From Sphingobacteriales bacterium (GTDB taxonomy: Bacteria > Bacteroidota > Bacteroidia > Sphingobacteriales > Sphingobacteriaceae): a DNA stretch of 48,494 nt. The notes below the pieces were generated by a model. It was not told the origin of the DNA. It made no database searches and was given only the letters and a program-made list of their open reading frames with translations. Position 1 is the first letter of the stretch. Every line of letters begins with the position of its first letter. The stretch is from positions 1 to 48,494 of the forward strand of contig RDXP01000117.1 of NCBI GenBank assembly GCA_004292865.1. The letters run 5' to 3'. This document shows positions 1 through 9,321 of this stretch, piece by piece. The translations under genes and the position numbers were made by a program.

Positions 1-150
1 GTTATTAAAGCCTTTAAAATTAAGTTTAGTATTTCTAAAATTACTGATTCGGCTTACAACCCTGATTTTGTAACTAAAATTGAAAATAGTAGAAAACAAG
101 CTTTGGAGGGGAAAACTGTAAAAATAGATTTGGATGAAATATGGAAATAG
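1..150 (+). CDS. 3' end of a small antitoxin-like protein (partial, truncated by window edge)
   Basis: Frame 1 is open from base 1: VIKAFKIKFSISKITDSAYNPDFVTKIENSRKQALEGKTVKIDLDEIWK*. The 'YNPDFVxKIxxSRKQ..G' tail resembles DUF2683-like antitoxins, and the stop overlaps the start of the downstream YoeB-like toxin. Confidence 0.6.
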   Translation, partial: VIKAFKIKFSISKITDSAYNPDFVTKIENSRKQALEGKTVKIDLDEIWK

Positions 151-398
151 ATTATACGCTTCAAGCAAAAAATGATTTAGCTTATTGGAAAAAAATCAAC
201 AATATTATCATTCTAAAAAAAATACGAAACCTTATTGAGGTAATTACAAATACTCCTTACCATGGTATAGGTAAACCAGAACAGCTTAAACACACGCTTT
301 CGGGGTGTTGGTCTCGCAGGATAAATCAAGAACATCGTATAGTTTACTTTATACGAGGAAATTTAATTACCATACTTTCTATAAAAGGGCATTATTAA
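141..398 (+). CDS. Txe/YoeB family toxin of a type II TA module
   Basis: 85 aa with YoeB-like motifs 'GIGKPEQLKHTLSGCWSRRINQEHRIVYFI' and terminal 'IKGHY'; overlaps the upstream antitoxin-like ORF by 10 nt. Confidence 0.9.
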   Translation: MEIDYTLQAKNDLAYWKKINNIIILKKIRNLIEVITNTPYHGIGKPEQLKHTLSGCWSRRINQEHRIVYFIRGNLITILSIKGHY

Positions 399-575
399 TT
401 TAAAATGATGATAGTATTTTTAGATAACTATACCATAACTATCACAGCATAAACCTATAAAAAAGCCATATTTTTGTATTTGTACATTGATTTTAAAATA
501 ACATTTGCACAATTCTTCCCACCTAAAGCTATAAAATAACGTAAATTTGGTTTGTTAGTTTTAAAAATTTAAAAT

Positions 576-809
576 ATGCAAACTCCTCCTCAAACCATAA
601 TGGTTCAATTGTTGCATCCAAATTCGCTTCGCTTATTAGAAGATTTAGCGCAAATAGATGTTATAAAATTACTAAGTCCTGTAAATACGGATGCTGATTT
701 AATAATACCCGAATGGCACAAAGATATTGTTCGCAAACGAGTAGCAAAATCAACCGACGAAAATTTTACCGAAATGAACGATGCTTTTAGCAAATTAATT
801 CTGGAATAA
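576..809 (+). CDS. small addiction-module antitoxin-like protein
   Basis: 77 aa; 'IIPEWHKDIVRKRVAKSTDENFTEMNDAFSKL' resembles RelB-like small antitoxins; TAATG overlap with the downstream toxin fragment. Confidence 0.5.
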   Translation: MQTPPQTIMVQLLHPNSLRLLEDLAQIDVIKLLSPVNTDADLIIPEWHKDIVRKRVAKSTDENFTEMNDAFSKLILE

Positions 810-901
810 TGCCCCATCATAAATTTAAGGTGGTATTTCAAAATGATGCTTCGATACAGTTGCAGCAGAGTATCCATTATTATAATGGGAAGCAAAAAGG
901 T
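809..901 (+). pseudogene. RelE/ParE-type toxin, N-terminal fragment only
   Basis: MPHHKFKVVFQNDASIQLQQSIHYYNGKQKG matches the toxin N-terminus. The rest of ORF 809..997 is antisense to another toxin fragment on the - strand. Confidence 0.6.
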
Positions 902-908
902 ATCGTAA

Positions 909-1064
909 TTAAAAAAAAGGATTGGTTTCTAACGTTTTTAGACTCTTTTTATACGATTGCAAAAAGCGCATACCTAAGCCATTTTTCCTATCATTAAAAA
1001 ATACAATTGCATTTTGCAAATCTTGCTTAACCCTAATGTCGGCTGTAATTTTAAAGCTTTTCAA
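909..1064 (-). pseudogene. second RelE/ParE-type toxin, N-terminal fragment (TTG start), C-terminus missing
   Basis: Manual - strand translation: (L/M)KSFKITADIRVKQDLQNAIVFFNDRKNGLGMRFLQSYKKSLKTLETNPFF*. Aligns with the + fragment (LQNAIVFFNDRKNG / LQQSIHYYNGKQKG) and stops at the point where this family normally continues. Confidence 0.55.
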
Positions 1065-1233
1065 TGTTTTCAGCTTCTAACTGTTCAATCATTTCAAAGG
1101 CATCTACTTCGGTTTCGGGGTTTTGCATGCGTTGTAAAACAATGTTTTTTTGCCACTCAGGAACAGGATTATGTTTTAAAAAAGGCATAATAATAACCTC
1201 TACCGTTTTAGCCGTAAAATGCTTAGGTAACAC
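1051..1233 (-). CDS. small antitoxin-like protein partnered with the - strand toxin fragment
   Basis: 60 aa; 'PVPEWQKNIVLQRMQNPETEVDAFEMIEQLE' parallels 'IPEWHKDIVRKRV' of the 576..809 protein. The frame stays open upstream without a standard start, so the N-terminus is uncertain. Confidence 0.45.
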   Translation of the reverse strand: MLPKHFTAKTVEVIIMPFLKHNPVPEWQKNIVLQRMQNPETEVDAFEMIEQLEAENIEKL

Positions 1234-1386
1234 AACATTAAACGAATTATTTTTTACTTCAATATACTGTCTAATAGCATCTATAATTTTATATTTAATA
1301 GAGGTAAGGCATTTAATTTAAATTTTTTATATACCAATGTTTAGTAAAATTGCCACAATTACACCTACCTTTTTTGTCTCTAAACT

Positions 1387-2637
1387 TTATCCTCTTACTT
1401 GCCCCGTACCTTTTACAAACCATTTTTCGGTTACTAGTTTTTCTAGTGCAAATGGGCCTCGGGCGTGTAGTTTTTGGGTGCTTATGCCAATTTCGGCACC
1501 TAAGCCAAACTCGCCACCATCGGTAAAGCGGGTAGAAGCATTGGCATAAACTGCGGCAGCATCTACTTCGTTTAAAAAACGTTCTATTTTTTCTTCGTTG
1601 CTTGATATAATAGCTTCGGAATGTTTAGAGGAATATTTTTGAATATGCGCTAAGGCTTCATCCAAGCCATTTACAGTTTTCACCGAGCATTTAAGGGCTA
1701 AAAATTCACGGCCAAAATCTTCGGTTTCCGCTTTTTGTAAGTAAGGATAATTTGCAGCTAATAAAATGGGATAACTTTTGTCGTCGGCAAAAATCTCTAC
1801 TTCAAATGGCAATAGCAAAGGTATTAATTGTAGCAAAAATGGTTCTAAAACCTGCTCATCAACTACCGCAGTATCCAGCGAATTGCATACCGATGGGCGA
1901 GTTACTTTGGCGTTGCACACAATATTTGCCGCCATGGCAATATTGGCACTAGCTTCAACGTAGGTATGGCATACCCCTGCACCCGTTTCTATTACAGGCA
2001 CTTTGGCGTTTTCTCGTACAAAATCTATCAATGTTTGCGAGCCTCGAGGGATTATAATATCAACGTATTTATCGGCGGTAAGCAACTCGTACACGTGTTT
2101 TCTATCCACAGGTAAAAGTTGTACTATATTTTCATCTAAATTAAAACTTTTTAAAACACCACGAATTAAATTTACCAGCACAATATTGGTATAAAAAGCA
2201 TCGGAACCGCCACGCAATATACATACGTTTCCGCTGCGTATGCACAGGGCGGCAACATCAACAGTTACATTGGGCCTTGCCTCGTATATTACACCTACCA
2301 CGCCCAAAGGCACTGTTTTTTTTTGGATAAATAAACCGTTGGCTAAAGTTTTTGAAGATAGTATTTGATGGGTAGGGTCTTGCAATACAGCAATTTCTAG
2401 GATGCTGCTGGCCAGGGCTTTAATACGTTCGGGGTTTAGCAAAAGCCTATCTTTTTTGCTATCGGTATCGGGCATTTTATCCAAGTCTAATTGGTTTTGC
2501 GCTATAATATCATCGGCATTAAGCGTTAAAACTTGGGCAATTTTTTCTAATACGGCTTGTTTATCCTCCGCTTTAAGCGTTCTAATTATAGCCGATGCTT
2601 GGGCTGCTTGTAGTAAAATTTGGTTTATATTATCCAT
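1387..2637 (-). CDS. proA: glutamate-5-semialdehyde dehydrogenase
   Basis: 416 aa; motifs GVVGVIYEARPNVTVDVAALCIRSGNVCILRGGSDA and FTDGGEFGLGAEIGISTQKLHARGP. Confidence 0.97.
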   Translation of the reverse strand: MDNINQILLQAAQASAIIRTLKAEDKQAVLEKIAQVLTLNADDIIAQNQLDLDKMPDTDSKKDRLLLNPERIKALASSILEIAVLQDPTHQILSSKTLANGLFIQKKTVPLGVVGVIYEARPNVTVDVAALCIRSGNVCILRGGSDAFYTNIVLVNLIRGVLKSFNLDENIVQLLPVDRKHVYELLTADKYVDIIIPRGSQTLIDFVRENAKVPVIETGAGVCHTYVEASANIAMAANIVCNAKVTRPSVCNSLDTAVVDEQVLEPFLLQLIPLLLPFEVEIFADDKSYPILLAANYPYLQKAETEDFGREFLALKCSVKTVNGLDEALAHIQKYSSKHSEAIISSNEEKIERFLNEVDAAAVYANASTRFTDGGEFGLGAEIGISTQKLHARGPFALEKLVTEKWFVKGTGQVRG

Positions 2638-2641
2638 TGTT

Positions 2642-3679
2642 TTATATCAATACTATATCATCAGTATGGGCAATTTCTAGGTTTTGAAGTTTGTTATTAC
2701 TTTCAATTTTCCTCGAATTTATACGCGATTTTGCCACAGCTAAAGGTTGATTTTGAGCATCTAAAATCTCAAATACTTCTCCTTCTTCAAAATGCTGTAA
2801 CACTTTTACTACACCCACGGCCAGTAAACTATGCCTATTTGTAATTGCTTTAGCCGCCCCAGCATCTATTTGTAGCTTACCGCTAATTAAACTGCCGCTG
2901 GCCAGCCATTTATTACGGGCCGATATGTTGCAGGCTTGCGGCTGGCACACGGTACCTATTTTACCCTCAATGGCTTGCAATATAGCATTTTGGGTTTTCA
3001 TTCCAAAAATTACGGTTTTAATTCCCATTTGGGTAGCTAGGCGGGCAAAGGTAAGTTTGGAGGTCATACCGCCTAGGCCTGCTGCCGATTTTTCTTTGGT
3101 AGCTAACTGTAAGGTACTGGCATCAATGGTTTTAAATTCGGGTATTACGTTTCCATCTGCACCTAAAACACCCGGAACCGATGTGCATAACAGCATTAAA
3201 TGCGCACCAAAACCTACGGCAATTAGGGTGGCTAGTTCATCGTTATCCGAAAACTTTAGCTCCAGGTTGCTTACCACATCGTTTTCGTTGGCTATGGGTA
3301 TAATGTTATTGGCCCATAGTTCTTGGTAGGTGCGTTGTAGTTGTAAAAACTGGTTTCGGTTGCTAAAATGATGGCGTTCGCACAGGCTTTGCGCTATGCT
3401 AATGCCGTGTAGGGCAAAATATTGTGCGTAAGTATTTAGCAGTAAGGGGTTGCCTATGGCGGCAGCGGCTTTGCGTTCGGTAAGTTGGCCGCTAAAGTTT
3501 TTTAACTTTTTTTTGCCTGCTGCTACTGCGCCTGATGATACCAAAACCATATTGTAGTTTTGATGTAAATGCGCCACTTGCTGGCAAATTGTTTGTATAA
3601 TTTCTTCGTTTAAATCGCCACGATGGGTGGTGATGGATGCGGTACCAAATTTTAAAACGAGGATGGGTTTGTGTGTCAT
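2642..3679 (-). CDS. proB: glutamate 5-kinase with C-terminal PUA domain
   Basis: LVLKFGTASIT, VSSGAVAAGKK, GLGGMTSKLTFARLA. Start placed at the internal Met (MTHKPILVLKFG) rather than the ORF-track start at 3745. Confidence 0.95.
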   Translation of the reverse strand: MTHKPILVLKFGTASITTHRGDLNEEIIQTICQQVAHLHQNYNMVLVSSGAVAAGKKKLKNFSGQLTERKAAAAIGNPLLLNTYAQYFALHGISIAQSLCERHHFSNRNQFLQLQRTYQELWANNIIPIANENDVVSNLELKFSDNDELATLIAVGFGAHLMLLCTSVPGVLGADGNVIPEFKTIDASTLQLATKEKSAAGLGGMTSKLTFARLATQMGIKTVIFGMKTQNAILQAIEGKIGTVCQPQACNISARNKWLASGSLISGKLQIDAGAAKAITNRHSLLAVGVVKVLQHFEEGEVFEILDAQNQPLAVAKSRINSRKIESNNKLQNLEIAHTDDIVLI

Positions 3680-3919
3680 TTTTTTTATGTAGTGATTTTT
3701 GTTGGTTGATTTTATTGCCAAATGCAAGCAGTTCAATTTTAGCAAAAAAAATTAGTTTGGCTAACAGTTAAATCTGTGTATAACGCTGCTCCCCAAAAAA
3801 ATCAAATGTACAAGAATTAGCTATTAAATTAAAAAATGAGCCATTTATACCTTGTAGCTAAAACTCGAATCTCACCGCCCAAAAAACCTTAATTTTTTAT
3901 AAACAACACTGTTGAAAAC

Positions 3920-3950
3920 TTTTTGTGGTAAAAAGTGGTAAAAAGTGGAG
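3920..3950 (+). promoter_or_regulatory. candidate MraZ operator: three GTGG boxes at 10-bp period
   Basis: ttttgtggta / aaaagtggta / aaaagtggag at 3921-3950, 44 nt before the mraZ start and next to a -7-like TACTTTTA at 3961. Confidence 0.65.
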
Positions 3951-3993
3951 AGATAATCTATACTTTTACCTTAAATAATACCATAATTATAAA

Positions 3994-4455
3994 ATGTCTC
4001 AACTCATTGGTGAATTTGAATGCAAGCTCGACGCTAAAGGGCGGCTGATGATACCCAGCAACCTAAAGCGACAACTGCCCGATGCCGAGCAGCAAGGCTT
4101 GGTAATAAACCGAGGTTTCGAGAAGCATTTGGTAATTTACACCAAGCAAGAATGGGATAAAATAGTAGCCGATTTATCAACCCTTAACCAGTTTGAGGCT
4201 AAAACACGTGAGTTTATACGCTACTTTACCCGTGGTGCTACCGAGCTTTCGCTAGATTCGGCAGGCCGCATACTCATACCAAAATCATTATGCGATTACG
4301 CCAACGCCAAAACCGATGTGGTACTTTTATGCCAATTTAACAAGATAGAACTGTGGGATAAAGCCGCTTACGATACCCAATTAGATAACGAACCAGAAAA
4401 TTTTGCCAAGCTAGCCGAAGAGGTTATGGGCAAAGGAAGGGGGCAAAATGCTTAG
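3994..4455 (+). CDS. mraZ: division/cell wall cluster transcriptional regulator MraZ
   Basis: 153 aa; GEFECKLDAKGRLMIPSNLKRQLP and LDSAGRILIPKSL (two SpoVT-AbrB-like halves); first gene of the dcw cluster. Confidence 0.97.
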   Translation: MSQLIGEFECKLDAKGRLMIPSNLKRQLPDAEQQGLVINRGFEKHLVIYTKQEWDKIVADLSTLNQFEAKTREFIRYFTRGATELSLDSAGRILIPKSLCDYANAKTDVVLLCQFNKIELWDKAAYDTQLDNEPENFAKLAEEVMGKGRGQNA

Positions 4456-5353
4456 TACCTACCACCAACCTGTAATGCTGCAAGCCTGTATTAATGGTTT
4501 AGCTATTAAGCCCAATGGCACTTACGTAGATGTTACTTTTGGTGGCGGTGGCCACTCGCAAGAAATTATAAACCAGCTTAATGCCGATGGTATTTTGGTA
4601 GCCTTTGACCAAGATGTAGATGCACAGCAAAACTTAATTATGGATGAACGATTTGTGTTTATCGACCAAAATTTTAAATTCCTAAAAAATAATTTGCGCT
4701 TACACGGCACCTTACCTGTTGATGGTATTTTGGCCGATTTAGGGGTTTCATCGCACCAGTTTGATATTCCCGACCGTGGGTTTTCTATCCGTTATGATGC
4801 CGAGCTGGATATGCGTATGGACCAAACATCAAGCCTTACGGCCAAAGAAATTATAAATACCTATACCGAAGAAAATTTGCACAAGATTTTTGGCATGTAT
4901 GGCGAAATTCAAAATGCAAAATCGCTAGCCAAAACCATTGTTACAGCAAGGTTAAACCAAACCATAAACACGGTAAACCAGCTAAAATCCGCCATAAGCG
5001 CATTAATACCTAAACAAAAAGAAAACAAATACTTGGCCCAAGTTTTTCAGGCTTTACGTATTGAGGTAAACCAAGAAATGGAAGCCTTGCAGGTTTTTTT
5101 AGCGCAAACGATAGAGGTTTTAAAACCTGGAGGGCGGCTGGTAATTATGTCGTACCACTCGCTGGAGGATAGGATGGTTAAAAATTTTATGGCCAAAGGC
5201 AAATTTAGTGGCGAGGTAGAAAAAGATTTTTTTGGTAACGATATAAAGCCTTTTGATGTAATTACCCGAAAATCGGTTACGGCCAGCGCACAAGAGTTAG
5301 AAACCAATAACCGAGCCCGCAGCGCAAGGTTACGTATTGCTGTAAAACGATGA
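4448..5353 (+). CDS. rsmH: 16S rRNA (cytosine(1402)-N(4))-methyltransferase
   Basis: 301 aa; YHQPVMLQ, YVDVTFGGGGHS, GILADLGVSSHQFD, SYHSLEDRMVKNF. Confidence 0.97.
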   Translation: MLSTYHQPVMLQACINGLAIKPNGTYVDVTFGGGGHSQEIINQLNADGILVAFDQDVDAQQNLIMDERFVFIDQNFKFLKNNLRLHGTLPVDGILADLGVSSHQFDIPDRGFSIRYDAELDMRMDQTSSLTAKEIINTYTEENLHKIFGMYGEIQNAKSLAKTIVTARLNQTINTVNQLKSAISALIPKQKENKYLAQVFQALRIEVNQEMEALQVFLAQTIEVLKPGGRLVIMSYHSLEDRMVKNFMAKGKFSGEVEKDFFGNDIKPFDVITRKSVTASAQELETNNRARSARLRIAVKR

Positions 5354-5778
5354 GCAACCAGTTTAAAAGCAAAATAGAGGAAATACAGGAAGAAAACGAA
5401 GCCGTTTTTGAGCCTAAAGTAAAGCAAAAATCCGATTTTGCCTTGCCGGCCAATAACTTTTTTCACTTGCTTTTTGTAAAAGGAGTGGTATCAAAAGAGG
5501 CCGCTACCGATGCCTTGCCTTTTATATTGTTTTTATCGTTTTTAGCCTTAATATATATTGGTAACCGCCATTCGGCCGAAAACAATATACGCGAAATTGA
5601 TAAACTAAACAAAGAGGTGAAAGAGTTAAGCTGGGATTTTAAAACCCTAAAAGCCGACTTGATGTTTAAAAGCAAGCAAACCGAAGTAGTAAGCCGGGTA
5701 GATACCCTGTTGCAATTAAAAGTACCTGTTACACCGCCCATAAAAATTGTTGTAAGCCCCCGTGAATATAAGAACTAA
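5350..5778 (+). CDS. ftsL: FtsL-like division protein
   Basis: 142 aa; single TM segment then coiled-coil; located between rsmH and ftsI. Confidence 0.75.
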   Translation: MSNQFKSKIEEIQEENEAVFEPKVKQKSDFALPANNFFHLLFVKGVVSKEAATDALPFILFLSFLALIYIGNRHSAENNIREIDKLNKEVKELSWDFKTLKADLMFKSKQTEVVSRVDTLLQLKVPVTPPIKIVVSPREYKN

Positions 5779-7858
5779 CATATTATTAAGGGTTTATGCC
5801 GCTTTTGGCATTATACTGCTGTTTGCTTGCGCTGTGGTGGCCAAATTGGTACACGTACAGGTGGTGCAAGGGCCGCATTATAGGGCTATGGCCAAAAGTT
5901 TTAGTACCAAATATGTTGAAGTTGAAGCATCACGAGGAAATATTTATGCTATTGATGGCAGCCTTTTGGCAACATCGGTTCCGCAATATGAGGTGCGTAT
6001 GGATATGCTGGCTGGTGGTATAAAAGACGATAAAGTATTTTATGATAAAGTAGATTCGTTAGGGGCTGCTTTAGCTACTTATTTTAAAGACAAATCGGCC
6101 CGAGATTACACCCGCAAACTGCGTAATGCCCGCCAAGATAAGCTGCGTTATTTTCTTATAAAACGAGATATGACGTATCAAAACTTAAAGGCCATGAAAA
6201 AATTTCCGATGTTTAATTTAGGAAGGTATAAGGGCGGGATGATAACCATACAACAAAACAAACGCATTTTACCTTTTAGAAATTTGGCCGCCCGTACCAT
6301 TGGTTATAAAAACGAAAACGTAAAAAACGGCGTAGGCCTAGAGGGTGCTTACGGCCAATATATTAATGGCGAAAGTGGCAAGCGATTGGTGCAACGTATA
6401 TCGGGTGGGGTGTGGATGCCTGTAAACGAAGAAGATGAAATTGCCCCTAAAGATGGTGCCGATATTATTAGCACCATTGATATTAACATGCAAGATTTGG
6501 CACAAAATGCCCTACAAAAACAACTCGTAAAAAGCCAAGCCGACCATGGTACCGTAATAGTAATGGAAGTAGCCACAGGCGAAATTAGGGCAGTAGCCAA
6601 TTTTACCAAAGTTAGCGATGGCGTGTATAAAGAACAATTTAACTACGCCATTGCGGGCAATCAAGACCCTGGCTCTACCTTTAAGCTGGCATCGTACATG
6701 GCATTGCTCGAAGATAAATTGATAGACACCAACACCATGGTTGGTACAGGTACTTATAAAATACCAGGTAAGGTAATTACCGATTCACACGGAAGTATTG
6801 GCGTGGTAACGGTAAAAAAAGCCTTTGAACAATCATCGAACGCAGCTATTGCCAAACTCGTAAATACCAATTATAGGTTTAGGCAATCGAAATTTACCAA
6901 TCATTTATACAATTGGCATTTAAACGAAAAGCTAGAACTGCAAATACCTGGCGAAGCCCAGCCCGTGGTTAAAACGCCTAGAAATACCAGCTGGAACAAA
7001 AACATGACCTTGCCACAAATGGCCTACGGTTACGAAATGCAACTTACACCTTTAAAAATGCTATCGTTTTATAACGCCGTGGCCAATAACGGCAAATATA
7101 TTTCGCCCATTTTTGTAAAAGAAATTAAGCGATTAGGTAATTCGGTAGAACAGTTTAAGGCCCGGGTAATTAACCCCAAAATATGCTCGGATGTTACCCT
7201 AAGCAAGGTTAAAGCAATGCTTGAAGGCGTAGTAACCGAAGGTAGTGGAAAGCTAATTGTATATAACCCACTCTATAATATTGCTGGCAAAACGGGTACA
7301 GCCCAAGTGGCCGATGGAAACAAAGGGTACAAAGCCAATAAGCAATATCAGGCTTCGTTTGTAGGATATTTCCCTGCCGAAAACCCCAAATACTCGATGA
7401 TTGTGGTAATAAACGACCCCAAAGGATTATATTATGGTGCGCTGGTATCGGGGCCTGTTTTTAGGGAAGTAGCCGACCATATTTTTGCCAGTGATATGGA
7501 TATGCTACATTACGCAAACATTAAACAAAAAACCACAAGCCGCAGCACCCCCCAAGCAAAACAAGGCTACAACAAAGCCAATAATATGGTTTACAATAGC
7601 TTTGGCATAAAAACACAACTAGAAAAACTAAGTACCGACGATGCCGATAGCAATAGCGGTATTGCCTATAAAGAGGTATTTAAACGCCGAGGTATTGTGC
7701 CCAATGTAACAGGTATGGGCTTAAAAGATGCGCTGTATGTGTTGGGGAACTCGGGCTTAAAACCCATTATTAGCGGCAGCGGGCAAGTTACCAATCAATC
7801 TATTTTGGCGGGTACACCTATTATTAAAGGAACTAAAATTTTAATCGCATTACAATAA
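5762..7858 (+). CDS. ftsI: division transpeptidase (class B PBP) with C-terminal PASTA domain
   Basis: 698 aa; DPGSTFK (SxxK), SSN, KTGTAQVA; C-terminal 'VPNVTGMGLKDALYVLGNSGLKP'. Confidence 0.95.
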   Translation: MNIRTNILLRVYAAFGIILLFACAVVAKLVHVQVVQGPHYRAMAKSFSTKYVEVEASRGNIYAIDGSLLATSVPQYEVRMDMLAGGIKDDKVFYDKVDSLGAALATYFKDKSARDYTRKLRNARQDKLRYFLIKRDMTYQNLKAMKKFPMFNLGRYKGGMITIQQNKRILPFRNLAARTIGYKNENVKNGVGLEGAYGQYINGESGKRLVQRISGGVWMPVNEEDEIAPKDGADIISTIDINMQDLAQNALQKQLVKSQADHGTVIVMEVATGEIRAVANFTKVSDGVYKEQFNYAIAGNQDPGSTFKLASYMALLEDKLIDTNTMVGTGTYKIPGKVITDSHGSIGVVTVKKAFEQSSNAAIAKLVNTNYRFRQSKFTNHLYNWHLNEKLELQIPGEAQPVVKTPRNTSWNKNMTLPQMAYGYEMQLTPLKMLSFYNAVANNGKYISPIFVKEIKRLGNSVEQFKARVINPKICSDVTLSKVKAMLEGVVTEGSGKLIVYNPLYNIAGKTGTAQVADGNKGYKANKQYQASFVGYFPAENPKYSMIVVINDPKGLYYGALVSGPVFREVADHIFASDMDMLHYANIKQKTTSRSTPQAKQGYNKANNMVYNSFGIKTQLEKLSTDDADSNSGIAYKEVFKRRGIVPNVTGMGLKDALYVLGNSGLKPIISGSGQVTNQSILAGTPIIKGTKILIALQ

Positions 7859-7860
7859 AA

Positions 7861-9321
7861 ATGAGTTTGTTAAAAGATATATTGTATGGCGTTGCTATTG
7901 AGCAAGTTATTGGCACTACCGATATGCTTGTTAATGCCCTACATTTCGACTCGAGGGAGGTAAACCAAGGCTCGGTTTTTATAGCTATTGATGGAACGCA
8001 AACCAATGGCCATCAATATATTAATACAACAATTAACCAAGGAGCTATCGCAATTATATGTGAAACTTTACCCGATAAATTTACCGATGGTGTAACGTAT
8101 ATAAAAGTGGCCAACTCGGCGAAAGCCTTAGGTATAATTGCCGCCAACTTTTACCATAACCCCAGCCAAAAATTAAAACTGGTAGGCATTACAGGCACCA
8201 ATGGTAAAACCACCGTAGCCACATTACTGTACCAACTTTTTATAGCATTAGGCTACAAAACAGGTTTAATATCAACGGTAGAAAACCAAATAAATGGCAA
8301 AATAATACCATCAACACATACCACACCTAACCCTATTGCGCTTAACCAATTGCTGGCCGATATGGTAACGCAAGGTTGCGATTATTGCTTTATGGAAGTA
8401 AGCTCACACGCTATTGTGCAGCAGCGTATTGCAGGTGTAACCTTTGCTGGAGGCGTATTTACCAATATTACCCACGACCATCTCGATTTTCATAAAACGT
8501 TTGATAACTATATAAAAGCCAAAAAAGCATTTTTTGATGGCTTACCAAAACCAGCCTTTGCCCTTACCAATGTTGATGATAAAAACGGCACTGTAATGTT
8601 GCAAAACACCCAAGCAAGCAAAAAAACTTATGCCTTAAAAACCTTGGCAAATTTTAAAGGTAAAATTATCGAAAACCAGTTTTCGGGCTTGCACCTTGAT
8701 GTTAACGGTAACGAAGTTTACTTTAAAATGGTGGGCAGTTTTAACGCCTATAACCTTTTGGCCGTTTATGGTACAGCCATTTTGCTGGAGCAAGATAGCC
8801 TAAACGTACTTACTGTTTTAAGCACATTAAGCGGAGCCGAAGGCCGGTTCGATTATATTATATCGCCCAATAAAATAGTAGGTATTGTTGATTACGCCCA
8901 CACGCCCGATGCCGTACAAAACGTATTAAGCACCATAAGCGATTTAGCAAACGGTACCGAAAAAGTAATTACCATTATTGGTTGCGGTGGCGATAGAGAT
9001 AAAACCAAACGCCCCATAATGGCCCGTACCGCATGCGACTGGAGCGATAAAGTAATTTTAACATCTGATAACCCCCGTACCGAAGCCCCCGAAAAAATTA
9101 TTGAAGAAATGATGGTGGGCGTATCGCCTGTAAATCAAAAAAAAGTAATGCGCATTACCGATAGGCGTGAAGCCATAAAAACCGCTTGCCACCTAGCACA
9201 ACCTGGCGATATTATTTTACTAGCAGGCAAAGGCCACGAAAAATACCAAGAAATAAACGGTGTAAAAACCCATTTTGACGATAAAGAAATATTAACGCAA
9301 CAATTTAATTTACTGGCCTAA
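7861..9321 (+). CDS. murE: UDP-N-acetylmuramoylalanyl-D-glutamate--2,6-diaminopimelate ligase
   Basis: 486 aa; [42 protein letters not shown]. Confidence 0.96.
   Translation: MSLLKDILYGVAIEQVIGTTDMLVNALHFDSREVNQGSVFIAIDGTQTNGHQYINTTINQGAIAIICETLPDKFTDGVTYIKVANSAKALGIIAANFYHNPSQKLKLVGITGTNGKTTVATLLYQLFIALGYKTGLISTVENQINGKIIPSTHTTPNPIALNQLLADMVTQGCDYCFMEVSSHAIVQQRIAGVTFAGGVFTNITHDHLDFHKTFDNYIKAKKAFFDGLPKPAFALTNVDDKNGTVMLQNTQASKKTYALKTLANFKGKIIENQFSGLHLDVNGNEVYFKMVGSFNAYNLLAVYGTAILLEQDSLNVLTVLSTLSGAEGRFDYIISPNKIVGIVDYAHTPDAVQNVLSTISDLANGTEKVITIIGCGGDRDKTKRPIMARTACDWSDKVILTSDNPRTEAPEKIIEEMMVGVSPVNQKKVMRITDRREAIKTACHLAQPGDIILLAGKGHEKYQEINGVKTHFDDKEILTQQFNLLA

Noticed and set aside
809-997. 62-aa ORF on + as a complete gene
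   Set aside because: Only the first ~31 residues look like a toxin; the remainder is antisense to a better-supported - strand toxin fragment.
1064-1321. + strand ORF of 85 aa
   Set aside because: Antisense to the - strand antitoxin-like frame; no recognisable motif.
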